From: Bacteroidales bacterium
Lineage (GTDB): Bacteria > Bacteroidota > Bacteroidia > Bacteroidales > UBA932
NCBI GenBank assembly: GCA_017469425.1
Contig: JAFUGJ010000020.1
Coordinates: 1-49,440, forward strand
Reading direction: 5' to 3'
Length of the DNA: 49,440 bases
The translations under genes were made by a program, and so were the position numbers. Position 1 is the first letter of the stretch; every line of letters begins with the position of its first letter. Positions 37,138 through 45,101 of this stretch are shown here, in pieces. A model generated the notes under the pieces. That model did no database searches. It was not told the DNA's origin and saw nothing but the letters and a program-made list of their open reading frames with translations.

Positions 37138-38331
37138 ATGAAAAAACTCTTTGTCATCTTTACGGCTGCGGCCCTGTTTGCCGCATGCAACTCCCCCATG
37201 CCCCGGGGCGACTGGAGCAAAGCCCCGTACAAGGCGCTTTGCCACCTCATGAATGAATGCAAGGCGGAGGCCGGGGCCGCCGGGCGCAATGTGAACTACG
37301 CCGTGTTCGACTACGACAACACGACCGTGATGAGCGATGTCGAACTCGCCGCAATGAGCTGGCAGATAGAAAACCTGCGCTTCAAGTTCGGCCCCTCCCG
37401 GGTGCATGAGATATTTTCCCGCCACATCCCCGACCTCGATTCCGTGCTGGTGAAAGCCGGTGCGGAAGGAATAAGCGCAAGAATGCTGCTGGACGACCTT
37501 GCTTCCGACTATGCGGCAATGCTCTCGGCAGCGGGCGTCAGCTGTGGCGAAGAACTGTCCGAAGGGCAGTTGTCCGAAGTTCAGGCCATGCCGGAGTTTG
37601 CCGATTTTAGGGTTAAACTCTGGGGGCTTTACGAAGGGGTTTACCATACTTTCGACTACCGGGAAGGCTTTTTCATCATTGCAGGCATGTTCGACGGATT
37701 CACTTATCCGGAACTGGATGCCATGGTGAAAGAAGCAGTCCGCGCACAGGTTGCCAAAGGCAGGATACAGGACATCGTCTGGGAAAGCCCTGACATGGGA
37801 AAAGCCGGGAAGGTGCGGTATGAGATTCCCGACGGGCTTGCCCTCAGCCGCGAGATGCGCAGCCTGTATTCCTCGCTGAAGGACAACGGCATCGATGTCT
37901 ATGTCTTTTCCGCTTCGATGGAAGCAGCGGTGGAAGCGATGGCCTGCGACCCCGAATATCTCGGACTCGACACTTCCAGGGTCTTTGCCCTCAGGATGAG
38001 AAAAGACTCCACCGGACTTGTGCTGCAGGAGTATCAGCCCGGGTATGTCAGGCCCTACAAAGAAGGCAAGACCGAGGCTATCAAGGCTTATGTCGCCCCC
38101 CTTTATGACGGACGCGGCCCTGTGCTTGTCGGCGGCGACAGCGTCGGCGACCTCTCCATGCTCACATCGTTTCCCGACATGCGCGTGGGACTTATAATCG
38201 ACAAAGGGCAGAAAGGCCCCGGCATAGGTGAATTACGGCAGAAGGCCCTCGATGCCGAAAACGGCGGAGAGCCTTCCAGGTATGTCCTGCAGCGCCGCGA
38301 CGACGCCCATGCCCGATTCAGCAGGCGTTAA
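37138..38331 (+). CDS. Exported HAD-superfamily phosphatase lipoprotein
   Basis: The 397-residue protein has a lipoprotein signal (LFAAC, Cys17). HAD motifs are in order: DYDNTT with nucleophile Asp58 and acid Asp60, a Ser/Thr motif near VFSAS, Lys in KEGKTEAI, and GGDSVGD for the metal-binding acidic pair. The cap region (~70-260) is helical, as in phosphoserine-phosphatase-like HADs. It probably dephosphorylates small molecules in the periplasm or at the surface. The start ATG 37138 follows the barrel gene by seven bases. Its stop shares TTAA with the convergent P-type ATPase. Substrate unknown. Confidence 0.82.
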   Translation: MKKLFVIFTAAALFAACNSPMPRGDWSKAPYKALCHLMNECKAEAGAAGRNVNYAVFDYDNTTVMSDVELAAMSWQIENLRFKFGPSRVHEIFSRHIPDLDSVLVKAGAEGISARMLLDDLASDYAAMLSAAGVSCGEELSEGQLSEVQAMPEFADFRVKLWGLYEGVYHTFDYREGFFIIAGMFDGFTYPELDAMVKEAVRAQVAKGRIQDIVWESPDMGKAGKVRYEIPDGLALSREMRSLYSSLKDNGIDVYVFSASMEAAVEAMACDPEYLGLDTSRVFALRMRKDSTGLVLQEYQPGYVRPYKEGKTEAIKAYVAPLYDGRGPVLVGGDSVGDLSMLTSFPDMRVGLIIDKGQKGPGIGELRQKALDAENGGEPSRYVLQRRDDAHARFSRR

Positions 38332-40235
38332 GCCATGGTGCGCATGGCATTCAGCACTGCCAGTACGGTAACGCCCACATCGGCAAATACCGCCAGCCAC
38401 ATGGGTGCATAGCCCAAGGCCGCAAGCAGGAGTACCGCAATCTTTACCGCAATTGCGAACCATATATTCTCGCCCGCAATACGAACAGTACGGCGGGCGA
38501 TTTTCATTGCCGTCGCAATCTTCCCCGGGTCGTCATCCATCAGCACTACATCCGCAGCCTCGATTGCGGCATCCGAACCGAGGGCTCCCATTGCTATGCC
38601 GACATCCGCACGGGCGAGAACAGGAGCATCGTTGATTCCGTCGCCCACGAATGCCAGCGTGCCTTTGGGCGCCTTTTCCGCGAGCAGCCTTTCCAGTTCC
38701 TGCACTTTTCCTTCTGGAAGAAGTTCCGCACGATAATCGTCCAGCCCGAGTTCTCCGGCAACCGCAGCCGCCACCTTGGCATTGTCTCCGGTAAGCATTA
38801 CAGCCCTGCGCACACCGTTTTCCTTCAGGGCCCGGATTGCATCGGCGGAACCTTCCTTGGGAGTGTCCGAAATCAGGATATGTCCGGCATAAACACCGTC
38901 TATCGCGACATGGACGATACTCCCCTTCCCTTCGCAGCAGTCACAGCCGTGAACGGCAATTCCGAGCGTCTCCATAAGTTTCAGATTGCCTGCCGCCACG
39001 CTTTTTCCGTTCACCACGGCCTGCACACCCTTGCCTGCAAATTCCTTCACCTCCCCTACTTCGCAGTCGTCGTCTTCGTTGCCGTAGGCCCTTCGCAAAG
39101 CGTCTGCAATGGGATGCAGGGAATGGCGTTCGACATGTGCGGCGAGATGCAGCAGACTCCGGGCGTCGGCCAGCTCGGGATGCACCGCACTCACCTCGAA
39201 AACCCCTTTGGTGAGGGTTCCCGTCTTGTCGAACACTACCGTATCGAGCTTGGAAAGAGCCTCAAGATAGTTTGAACCTTTTACGAGTACGCCCTTGCGG
39301 GAGGCCGCCCCGATTCCGCCGAAAAAGCTGAGCGGCACCGATATTACCAGGGCACAGGGGCAACTGACAATAAGGAAGGTAAGGGCCCGGTACAGCCAGG
39401 TTGCGAAGCTTCCCGCTCCCGCAACAGGAGGAATGATGGCAAGCAGCACTGCTGCAGCGACCACAATAGGAGTATATATCCTGGCAAAGCGCGTAATGAA
39501 CGACTCGCTTCGCGACTTGTTTTCCGATGCGTTCTCCACCAGATCCAGAATGCGGCTTGCGGTGGATTCTCCGAACAGTCTGGTGGTCTTTACCCTCAGG
39601 ACGCCGCTCAGGTTGATGCATCCCGAAAAGATATCCTCCCCTGCCGAAATGCTTCTCGGAGCGCTCTCCCCCGTAAGGGCCTTGGTATCGAGAGTGGAAC
39701 TGCCTTCGAGGACGGTTCCATCCACCGGTACTTTTTCTCCCGGTTTCACCAGTATTACCGAGCCTGTCTGCACCTCCCCGGGGCTTACCGTGCGCACGCC
39801 ATCTGCAGTTTCGAGATTCGCGCTGTCGGGCCGGATGTCCATGAGTGCAGATATGCTGCGGCGGCTGCGGCCCTCGGCAATGCCTTCGAAAAGTTCACCC
39901 AGCTGGAAGAAGAGCATCACGAACACGGCTTCCGGGAATTGAGTCTCCGCTCCCGGAAGAAACCCGATGGCGAGTGCTCCTATGGTGGCCACTCCCATCA
40001 GGAAATCTTCGTCAAGGGCCTCCCCTTCCAGCAACTTTTCCGCCCCTTCGTGCAAAGTCTCCCATCCGACAATGAAATACGGAACTAGATAAATGAGCAG
40101 CAGCTGCCAGGTTTTGAGCCCGGGGAACAGTTTTTCAACAGCGATTGCAGCTATCAGCAGCACAGCGCCTACTACAATCTTTACTATGCTTTCATGGAGC
40201 TCTCCATGCTCTTCGTGATGATGTTCGTGTGCCAT
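38328..40235 (-). CDS. Heavy-metal P-type ATPase, Zn/Cd/Pb exporter type
   Basis: The 635-residue P1B-ATPase has a His-rich N-terminus (HEHHHEEH) instead of a CxxC HMA domain. It carries TGES at ~188, the transmembrane metal motif CPC at 292-294, the phosphorylated Asp336 in DKTGT, His372-Pro373 and GDGINDAP at 529-536. CPC with this layout is typical of ZntA/CadA transporters that pump Zn2+, Cd2+ or Pb2+ out of the cytoplasm. An unusual GCDCC cluster sits at ~428-432 in the nucleotide-binding domain. No metal regulator gene is adjacent. Confidence 0.9.
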   Translation of the reverse strand: MAHEHHHEEHGELHESIVKIVVGAVLLIAAIAVEKLFPGLKTWQLLLIYLVPYFIVGWETLHEGAEKLLEGEALDEDFLMGVATIGALAIGFLPGAETQFPEAVFVMLFFQLGELFEGIAEGRSRRSISALMDIRPDSANLETADGVRTVSPGEVQTGSVILVKPGEKVPVDGTVLEGSSTLDTKALTGESAPRSISAGEDIFSGCINLSGVLRVKTTRLFGESTASRILDLVENASENKSRSESFITRFARIYTPIVVAAAVLLAIIPPVAGAGSFATWLYRALTFLIVSCPCALVISVPLSFFGGIGAASRKGVLVKGSNYLEALSKLDTVVFDKTGTLTKGVFEVSAVHPELADARSLLHLAAHVERHSLHPIADALRRAYGNEDDDCEVGEVKEFAGKGVQAVVNGKSVAAGNLKLMETLGIAVHGCDCCEGKGSIVHVAIDGVYAGHILISDTPKEGSADAIRALKENGVRRAVMLTGDNAKVAAAVAGELGLDDYRAELLPEGKVQELERLLAEKAPKGTLAFVGDGINDAPVLARADVGIAMGALGSDAAIEAADVVLMDDDPGKIATAMKIARRTVRIAGENIWFAIAVKIAVLLLAALGYAPMWLAVFADVGVTVLAVLNAMRTMA

Positions 40236-40352
40236 AAATTATGATTTTTGCAGGAGCGAATTTAGGCTTTTGTACTCACTGCAAGGCCCGCACTCACAAT
40301 AAATGATGATGGCAACGGGCGGAGCAATTGATAAATAGCCTTTTTCTAATTG

Positions 40353-40382
40353 TTTGGAATTACAAAAAAAACTCTATATTTG
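40353..40382 (+). promoter_or_regulatory. Bacteroidales-type promoter for the DUF2795 gene
   Basis: TTTG (40353-40356), an 18-base spacer and TATATTTG (40375-40382) lie 27 bases before ATG 40410. This supports the internal ATG as start. Confidence 0.75.
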
Positions 40383-40409
40383 CGCCGAATAAACAAAAGG
40401 GAAAACACT

Positions 40410-40631
40410 ATGTTTTGGACACTTGAATTAGCCAGCAGCCTGGACGATGCTCCGTGGCCGGCAACAAAAGAAGAGCTCATAGACTACGCCAACCGCTCCG
40501 GAGCTCCCGAAGAGGTTATCGAAAACCTTCAGGAACTCGAAGAAGACGGGGAAATATACGAAACCATCGAGGACATCTGGCCCGACTACCCCACAAAAGA
40601 AGATTTCTTTTTTAACGAGGAGGAATACTAA
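40410..40631 (+). CDS. DUF2795 family small acidic protein
   Basis: The 73-residue protein is strongly acidic and matches DUF2795 as found in Bacteroides, with PATKEELIDYANRSGAPEEV (~17-36) and a C-terminal EDFFFNEEEY tail. No function is known for the family. It stands alone with its own promoter and a strong terminator, as expected for a highly expressed monocistronic gene. The start is fixed by the promoter; the 20 codons of open frame before it overlap that promoter. Confidence 0.88.
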   Translation: MFWTLELASSLDDAPWPATKEELIDYANRSGAPEEVIENLQELEEDGEIYETIEDIWPDYPTKEDFFFNEEEY

Positions 40632-40665
40632 GGAGTTAAGAGCCTGACAATAAGCTATTTAAGCG

Positions 40666-40706
40666 CATCGGGCACGGTTTTTACAGACCGTGCCCGATGG
40701 CGTTTT
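40666..40706 (+). terminator. Intrinsic terminator after the DUF2795 gene
   Basis: A perfect 13-pair stem (40666-40678 with 40687-40699) with an eight-base loop, followed by GCGTTTT. The plus-strand T tract favours stopping the DUF2795 transcript. Confidence 0.9.
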
Positions 40707-40856
40707 ACGGCATTTTAAGGAAAAGAAAGTTACCGCATTTTTATAATGGTAATAGTTGCTCCCGGCACGCTGAGACAGCGTTTTTGCCTTTTGAAAGCTT
40801 ATGGCTGTTCATTGGCTTTCGACCCTCGGAAAGCAGACGAAAACAGAGGGTTCTTC

Positions 40857-42557
40857 TTAGCGTGACAGCACTTCCTTGAGCCAGGTGTAGGCTTCGGGAA
40901 CATCGTAGTCGCCGCTGTGGGGCTTGAGCCAGGCAAAGCCGACATTGTGGGCCTTGACGGTGGGGCTGGTGCGCACGGAAAGGAAGAGGGTGGTCTCCAC
41001 CGCAAAGGAATTGTCGCGGTCATCCATGCCGTGGCGCACATACCAGTACGGGGCGATATCGGCCTTGTTTTCAAGAAGATAATCCATGGCGCAGGTCATC
41101 TTGAGCTGTTCCAGGAGAGCCTTGCCGTCGTCGGTTTTGAGGTACTCGTCCCATCTGAGGCCGGTATCGTCGAGGCCTACGCTGTTCCTTCGGGCATCGT
41201 GGTTCCAGGACCAGGAGTTGAAGGGAGCGTATTCCTGGTCACGGGCGCCGAAAAGGTTGTCCTCGTTCATGTTGTTGTCGTACAGACCCAAGTTGGAAAA
41301 GGAAGGGGCCACTTTGAGCGCCGTATACTTGGCCACATAGTAGAGGTGTTTGTCCAGGTTGTAGTTGTAGGAGCCGTCTTCGTTAAAAGTGAGCCACCCG
41401 TTGTTCACGCGGTGCTGGGCCGATGCACCGGCCTGTGCGTTCTGCCCCTGCGGTCCGCCTATGCCAGGGCCACCCATGCCGGGACCTCTCTGACCGCCAG
41501 GACGGGGACCGCCGCCCTGCGGCCCGCCGCCAAAGCGCCGTGCTCGGATTTCCTGCTCGATATCGGCCTTCATCTGATCCACACCCAGTTCGGCGATGGT
41601 GGCTTCGATTTCCTCCTTCATGAGGCGGGTAATTTCGTCGCGGAGATTCCGGTCCGTCACGGGTGTGCCGAATTCGTCTTTGAGTCCGAGGCCGTTGAGG
41701 TACGGTACATACAGGGCGGCAAGGGCGTCGGAGGCCTCGAGAACCGTTGCCTCATCGGCATAACGATAGTTCATTTCACCGGCGAGATACAGGGCCTTTC
41801 GGGTGCTGCCGAAGAGCCACTCGTAGGCGTAGCAGGAATGGCCGAGGTCCGTGATGGGACAGTAAGCAATGACACCGAGGACATTGTCCCCAAGCGTTGA
41901 GACATAGCTTCCGTCCTTTGCCTTGGAAATGCCCGCAGCGCCAATCTCATACAGGTCTTCAAAGTAGTCCGGGCTGTTGCCGCTGGCTGCAATCACGGTG
42001 GAAAGGGCGCCGCCGCCTGAGGTCCCCGTCACGAAAATCTTGTCCGTATCGCCCGCCGGGAGCGCCTTCTTATTGAAGCGCAGGTAGCGGATGGCGGCCT
42101 TGGTGTCCACCATGATGGCCGGAGAATGCCCCAGATACTTTCCGTCCGTGAGGCCGTTGCTACGGCTGCGTCCGCCGTAGGAGACCACCACATAGCCTTC
42201 CTTGAGGGCCACGCCCACCTTGTTGCTGGTGCCGTCGTAGTCCTGCCAGTCCTGGATGGTATTTTCCGGATAGGTGTTGGCCTGCCAGCCGGCGTTGTTC
42301 ACATAGAAAAGGATGGGAGAAGCCTTGGTGGCATTTGCAGGGATGTAAACATTTATCTTCTGATCCTCGGGACGGTTGGGATTGGTCACATATGTTCCCA
42401 CATATCGGGTAACTTTGACGGGATTTCCGTCCACAGATACATTCAGAACGGTCTTCCGGGCCGATTTCAAGTTGATGCATTCGCCTTTTGTTTTGTCCGC
42501 GCCGGAGGCCGTGAGGGCCACGGACAGGGCCAGGACTGCTACGAATAAGTTCTTCAT
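40857..42557 (-). CDS. Exported alpha/beta-hydrolase, tannase/carboxylesterase-like
   Basis: The 566-residue protein has a signal peptide (~1-20) and an alpha/beta-hydrolase fold. The nucleophile elbow is GTSGGGALS (Ser180), an oxyanion-type segment YVNNAGWQAN is at ~85-94, the acid lies in DDRD (~512-515) and the base is His547 in KPHSGDYD. The HGMDDRDNSF arrangement resembles bacterial subtype-B tannases, which cleave galloyl esters, but feruloyl or acetyl esters are equally possible. A Gly/Pro/Gln-rich stretch (~343-378) is inserted before the last third. The gene has a -7 box just upstream and no co-directional neighbour. Fold confident, substrate uncertain. Confidence 0.75.
   Translation of the reverse strand: MKNLFVAVLALSVALTASGADKTKGECINLKSARKTVLNVSVDGNPVKVTRYVGTYVTNPNRPEDQKINVYIPANATKASPILFYVNNAGWQANTYPENTIQDWQDYDGTSNKVGVALKEGYVVVSYGGRSRSNGLTDGKYLGHSPAIMVDTKAAIRYLRFNKKALPAGDTDKIFVTGTSGGGALSTVIAASGNSPDYFEDLYEIGAAGISKAKDGSYVSTLGDNVLGVIAYCPITDLGHSCYAYEWLFGSTRKALYLAGEMNYRYADEATVLEASDALAALYVPYLNGLGLKDEFGTPVTDRNLRDEITRLMKEEIEATIAELGVDQMKADIEQEIRARRFGGGPQGGGPRPGGQRGPGMGGPGIGGPQGQNAQAGASAQHRVNNGWLTFNEDGSYNYNLDKHLYYVAKYTALKVAPSFSNLGLYDNNMNEDNLFGARDQEYAPFNSWSWNHDARRNSVGLDDTGLRWDEYLKTDDGKALLEQLKMTCAMDYLLENKADIAPYWYVRHGMDDRDNSFAVETTLFLSVRTSPTVKAHNVGFAWLKPHSGDYDVPEAYTWLKEVLSR
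41424..41531 (-). repeat. Gly/Pro-rich low-complexity insert in the esterase gene
   Basis: About 36 codons made mainly of Gly, Pro, Gln and Arg in short GGP/GPQG-like units interrupt the hydrolase fold (residues ~343-378). Confidence 0.8.
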
Positions 42558-42574
42558 GTCAAAAATGTTTTCAG

Positions 42575-42582
42575 CAAAATTA
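42575..42582 (-). promoter_or_regulatory. Putative -7 element for the esterase gene
   Basis: TAATTTTG on the minus strand lies 17 bases before the esterase ATG. The -33 region offers only a T-rich near match. Confidence 0.5.
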
Positions 42583-42676
42583 GTCTTTTTCCCGAATCCT
42601 AAAAACCCCTTTCTCCGACTTTCTCATTTTTGACAAAAATTTGCAAGCAGAGGCAAATCTGCTGCCGGAAAATCAA

Positions 42677-42684
42677 CTACCTTT
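42677..42684 (+). promoter_or_regulatory. Putative -7 element for the nitroreductase gene
   Basis: TACCTTTG lies 21 bases before ATG 42706. No TTTG box is seen at 19-21 bases upstream. Confidence 0.5.
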
Positions 42685-42705
42685 GCCCATATAAATAATT
42701 GTTTC

Positions 42706-43335
42706 ATGAGAAAAGCTTTACTTCTAATGCTATTGACCCTGCTTACCGCCTCGTGCGCGCAGACATCGGCCCCCGTTTCCGAAGGAGACGCCGCCCTTTC
42801 CGTTATTATGAACCGCAGGAGCGTCCGTACATTCAGCGGAGAAAAACTCTCCCAGGAGCAGATTGACATGCTCCTCAAGGCCGCTATGGCCGCTCCCACC
42901 GACGGCAATGTCCAGCCTTGGGAGTTTGTGGTTGTCACCGACAAAGATATTGTGGAGGCCGTTTTCGGGCAGGGGCGCCGGGCCGATATGTATCGCAACG
43001 CCGGTGCCGTCATCATCGTCTGCGGCCATACCACCCGCTTGCGGATTCCGCGCGGAGAGCCGGATGCCGCACCCGTGGAAACGCCCAACGGCTCCTGGTA
43101 TGAGGACTGCAGCTGTGCCGCGGAGAACCTGCTTCTCGCTGCCGAAGCCCAGGGCCTGGGCGCCGTCTGGATGTCGGCCTATCCCAACGAGCAAAAGATG
43201 GCCGGCATCGTGGAGTACTTCCATCTCCCAGCCGATGTCCTTCCCCTCGCCATCATCCCCGTGGGCTATCCTGCCGGTGACGAGCAGCCCAAAGACAAAT
43301 GGGCCCCGGAAAAGGTGCACTATAACAAGTGGTAA
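42706..43335 (+). CDS. Lipoprotein nitroreductase-family flavoprotein
   Basis: The 209-residue protein carries a lipoprotein signal (LTASC, Cys17) in front of a complete nitroreductase domain. FMN contacts are expected at NRRSVRTFS (~36-44), AAMAAPTDGNVQPW (~60-73) and GLGAVWMS (~150-157). Members reduce nitro groups, quinones or flavins with NAD(P)H in the cytoplasm. Here the signal peptide predicts export and lipid anchoring, where NAD(P)H is not available, so the electron donor would have to differ. The start is set by the -7 box. Confidence 0.85.
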   Translation: MRKALLLMLLTLLTASCAQTSAPVSEGDAALSVIMNRRSVRTFSGEKLSQEQIDMLLKAAMAAPTDGNVQPWEFVVVTDKDIVEAVFGQGRRADMYRNAGAVIIVCGHTTRLRIPRGEPDAAPVETPNGSWYEDCSCAAENLLLAAEAQGLGAVWMSAYPNEQKMAGIVEYFHLPADVLPLAIIPVGYPAGDEQPKDKWAPEKVHYNKW

Positions 43336-43345
43336 AAGGCTCTCC

Positions 43346-43435
43346 ATGAAACTCCGTTCCCTTCTCGTCGTCCTTCTTCTCCTTAGCGGAAGCACCGTTT
43401 TCGGCCAGGAACATGTGGAGCACGCCCGTGGATGA
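43346..43435 (+). pseudogene. Orphan signal-peptide remnant of an exported protein gene
   Basis: A 29-codon frame encodes a perfect Sec signal peptide (MKLRSLLVVLLLLSG, cleavage near VFGQ) and stops nine residues after it. In the next frame 30 more codons stay open to 43506. It starts ten bases after the nitroreductase stop. This looks like the 5' end of a gene whose body was lost or frame-broken; a genuine 29-residue peptide is less likely. Confidence 0.5.
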
Positions 43436-43508
43436 CAGCACTACCGAAGATGTGGGTAGCCGACGCGGCAACGCCCGTGAGGCATCCATGCGGCCCGCTT
43501 TTCTGTAC

Positions 43509-44783
43509 TTATAAGACGTTCCTAAGAAGCCAGTCAACTATGTTGACTTTCTTGATTTTAGCGCCACCATACTCCTCATCACCCCTTTCATTCAGGGTTA
43601 TCAGCGTTAGATTCTTGCAGCCGAATTGGGCGTAGCCTTTAGCGAGGCCGCCCAATTCGCGGTTTCTGGTCTTTACTGTGTCAATCTTATAGGTGACCTG
43701 AATGAGTTCCAGAATCTTAGTCTTATCCACAACTACGAAGTCTATTTCATACCCATCCTTGTGGAAATAGACATCCACGTTTTCCCTCTTGTATCGGCGC
43801 AGAAGTTCGATATACACTATGTTTTCCATACGGTAGCCCAGATTCTCCGTCGTGAGCGTACTCTCCCTGTCGGACTGGAAAGCAACATCCACGATGTAGG
43901 CCTTCTCGCCCCTTATTCTTTCGGCGCTCTTGTATGAATACTTGTTTATTCCCTGGAGCAGGAAGGCCTGCTTCAGATAGGAATAGTAGTTTTCGGCCGT
44001 ATGGTCAGAGCCGAAGCCAAAGAGTTTCGCCAAGTTAGAGACCACCACTTCTTGGCAGAAGTTGTCAACCAGGTAGTTGGCCATCTTGCGAAGTGCGTCC
44101 ACGTAGCGAATCTTGAAGCGCTTGGCGATATCTTTCTTGATTATGGCATCCATAAGGGAGGTGACATAACCCCTCTGTTCCTTCAGGTTGAAGGTCTCAG
44201 GGAAACCGCCTTTTCGCAGATATTCGCCAAAGGCGACCTTGATGAACGCCTGGGTCTTGGTGGAGAGGTCTTTGGTATCGAGCCCCTTCATCCGGCAGAA
44301 TTCCTCGAACGAGAACGGGTACAAGGATATCTCATTGTACCGGCCTGTAAGGTGTGTGGCCAGATCTGAACTGAGCAGTTTCGCATTGGACCCGGTAAGG
44401 ACGATGTGCATCTTCTTTCGCAGCAGCCTGTTCACGAACAGATGCCACCCCGTGACGTTCTGCGCTTCATCCAGAAACAGGTAATCGAAATCTCCATATA
44501 CCATGTATGCAGCCTCCAAAACCGTATTGAGATCCTTCTTCGTCAGGTCCTCCAGGTTTTCATCGTCGAAGTTCACGTAGCCGAACTTCTTCCCCGATTC
44601 TATGAGGACCTTGAGGCAAAGCATGGATTTGCCGCTCCGGCGAACACCGATGACGACTTGTGCCAGCTTGCTCTCCAGATCGAACTGGCTCTCCTCCCTG
44701 CGGGGGCAGAGGTCTTTAACATCAACTTCCTCGATTTCTTTTTTCTGGTCCGTAAGTATCCGGACAATATCGTAAAGGTCCAT
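43509..44783 (-). CDS. AAA_14/DUF4143 family ATPase
   Basis: The 424-residue protein has an N-terminal P-loop domain with GVRRSGKS (46-53) and Walker B YLFLDEAQN (101-109), a TGSNAKLL sensor-like segment (~135-142) and TGRYNEISLYPFSFEEF. The C-terminal half is DUF4143, with the family ending around EIDFVVVDKTKILELIQV. These ATPases are abundant in Bacteroidota and archaea and often vary between strains; their cellular role is not established. The -7 box TAACTTTG lies 20 bases before the ATG. No partner gene is coupled to it. Confidence 0.9.
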   Translation of the reverse strand: MDLYDIVRILTDQKKEIEEVDVKDLCPRREESQFDLESKLAQVVIGVRRSGKSMLCLKVLIESGKKFGYVNFDDENLEDLTKKDLNTVLEAAYMVYGDFDYLFLDEAQNVTGWHLFVNRLLRKKMHIVLTGSNAKLLSSDLATHLTGRYNEISLYPFSFEEFCRMKGLDTKDLSTKTQAFIKVAFGEYLRKGGFPETFNLKEQRGYVTSLMDAIIKKDIAKRFKIRYVDALRKMANYLVDNFCQEVVVSNLAKLFGFGSDHTAENYYSYLKQAFLLQGINKYSYKSAERIRGEKAYIVDVAFQSDRESTLTTENLGYRMENIVYIELLRRYKRENVDVYFHKDGYEIDFVVVDKTKILELIQVTYKIDTVKTRNRELGGLAKGYAQFGCKNLTLITLNERGDEEYGGAKIKKVNIVDWLLRNVL

Positions 44784-44945
44784 GGCAAATAGCGTTAACT
44801 GCGCAAAGTTAGCATTTCTTTTTGATTAAAGTGCAGTATTCGAGGAGTTTTGAGACAGTAAACTGCGCTAAGTCGGTAATTGTTGAATTCCAAAGTGCAA
44901 TTTGTTTTTTGGGCATTTTACCTGCAGAAAATGTAAAGGCGGCAA
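44784..44945. other. Non-coding gap
   Basis: About 160 AT-rich bases hold only the -7 box of the DUF4143 gene at its left end. No tRNA, hairpin terminator or conserved frame was seen. Confidence 0.5.
44804..44811 (-). promoter_or_regulatory. Putative -7 element for the DUF4143 ATPase gene
   Basis: TAACTTTG on the minus strand, 20 bases before the ATG at 44783. No clear TTTG box at the expected spacing. Confidence 0.5.
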
Positions 44946-45101
44946 TCATAACAGCATCTTGATGGCCGCCTTGGAATCTTCTTCAACCAACCCGGTATGA
45001 GGATCCATCCTAAGCTGGTTTTCAAACCCCAAATCAGCATCATCAAGGATGACGTATCGGTCATCCGGATGTTGCTTTATCTTGTCCATAGCGAGTATCA
45101 T
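44946..45101 (-). pseudogene. C-terminal remnant of a HAD domain like those of Swiss-Army-Knife RNA-repair proteins
   Basis: A 51-codon frame encodes YVILDDADLGF followed by MDPHTGLVEEDSKAAIKML. This is the pattern of the end of the small HAD domain (HAD_SAK type): a hydrophobic strand ending in DD, then DPxTGLTxxDAxxAIxxL. The catalytic N-terminal half (DxDG motif) is missing; upstream, the same DNA is read in another frame by the unknown gene at 45061-45501. It therefore looks like a gene stump left by a deletion. Assignment is by motif memory and needs a profile search. Confidence 0.55.
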
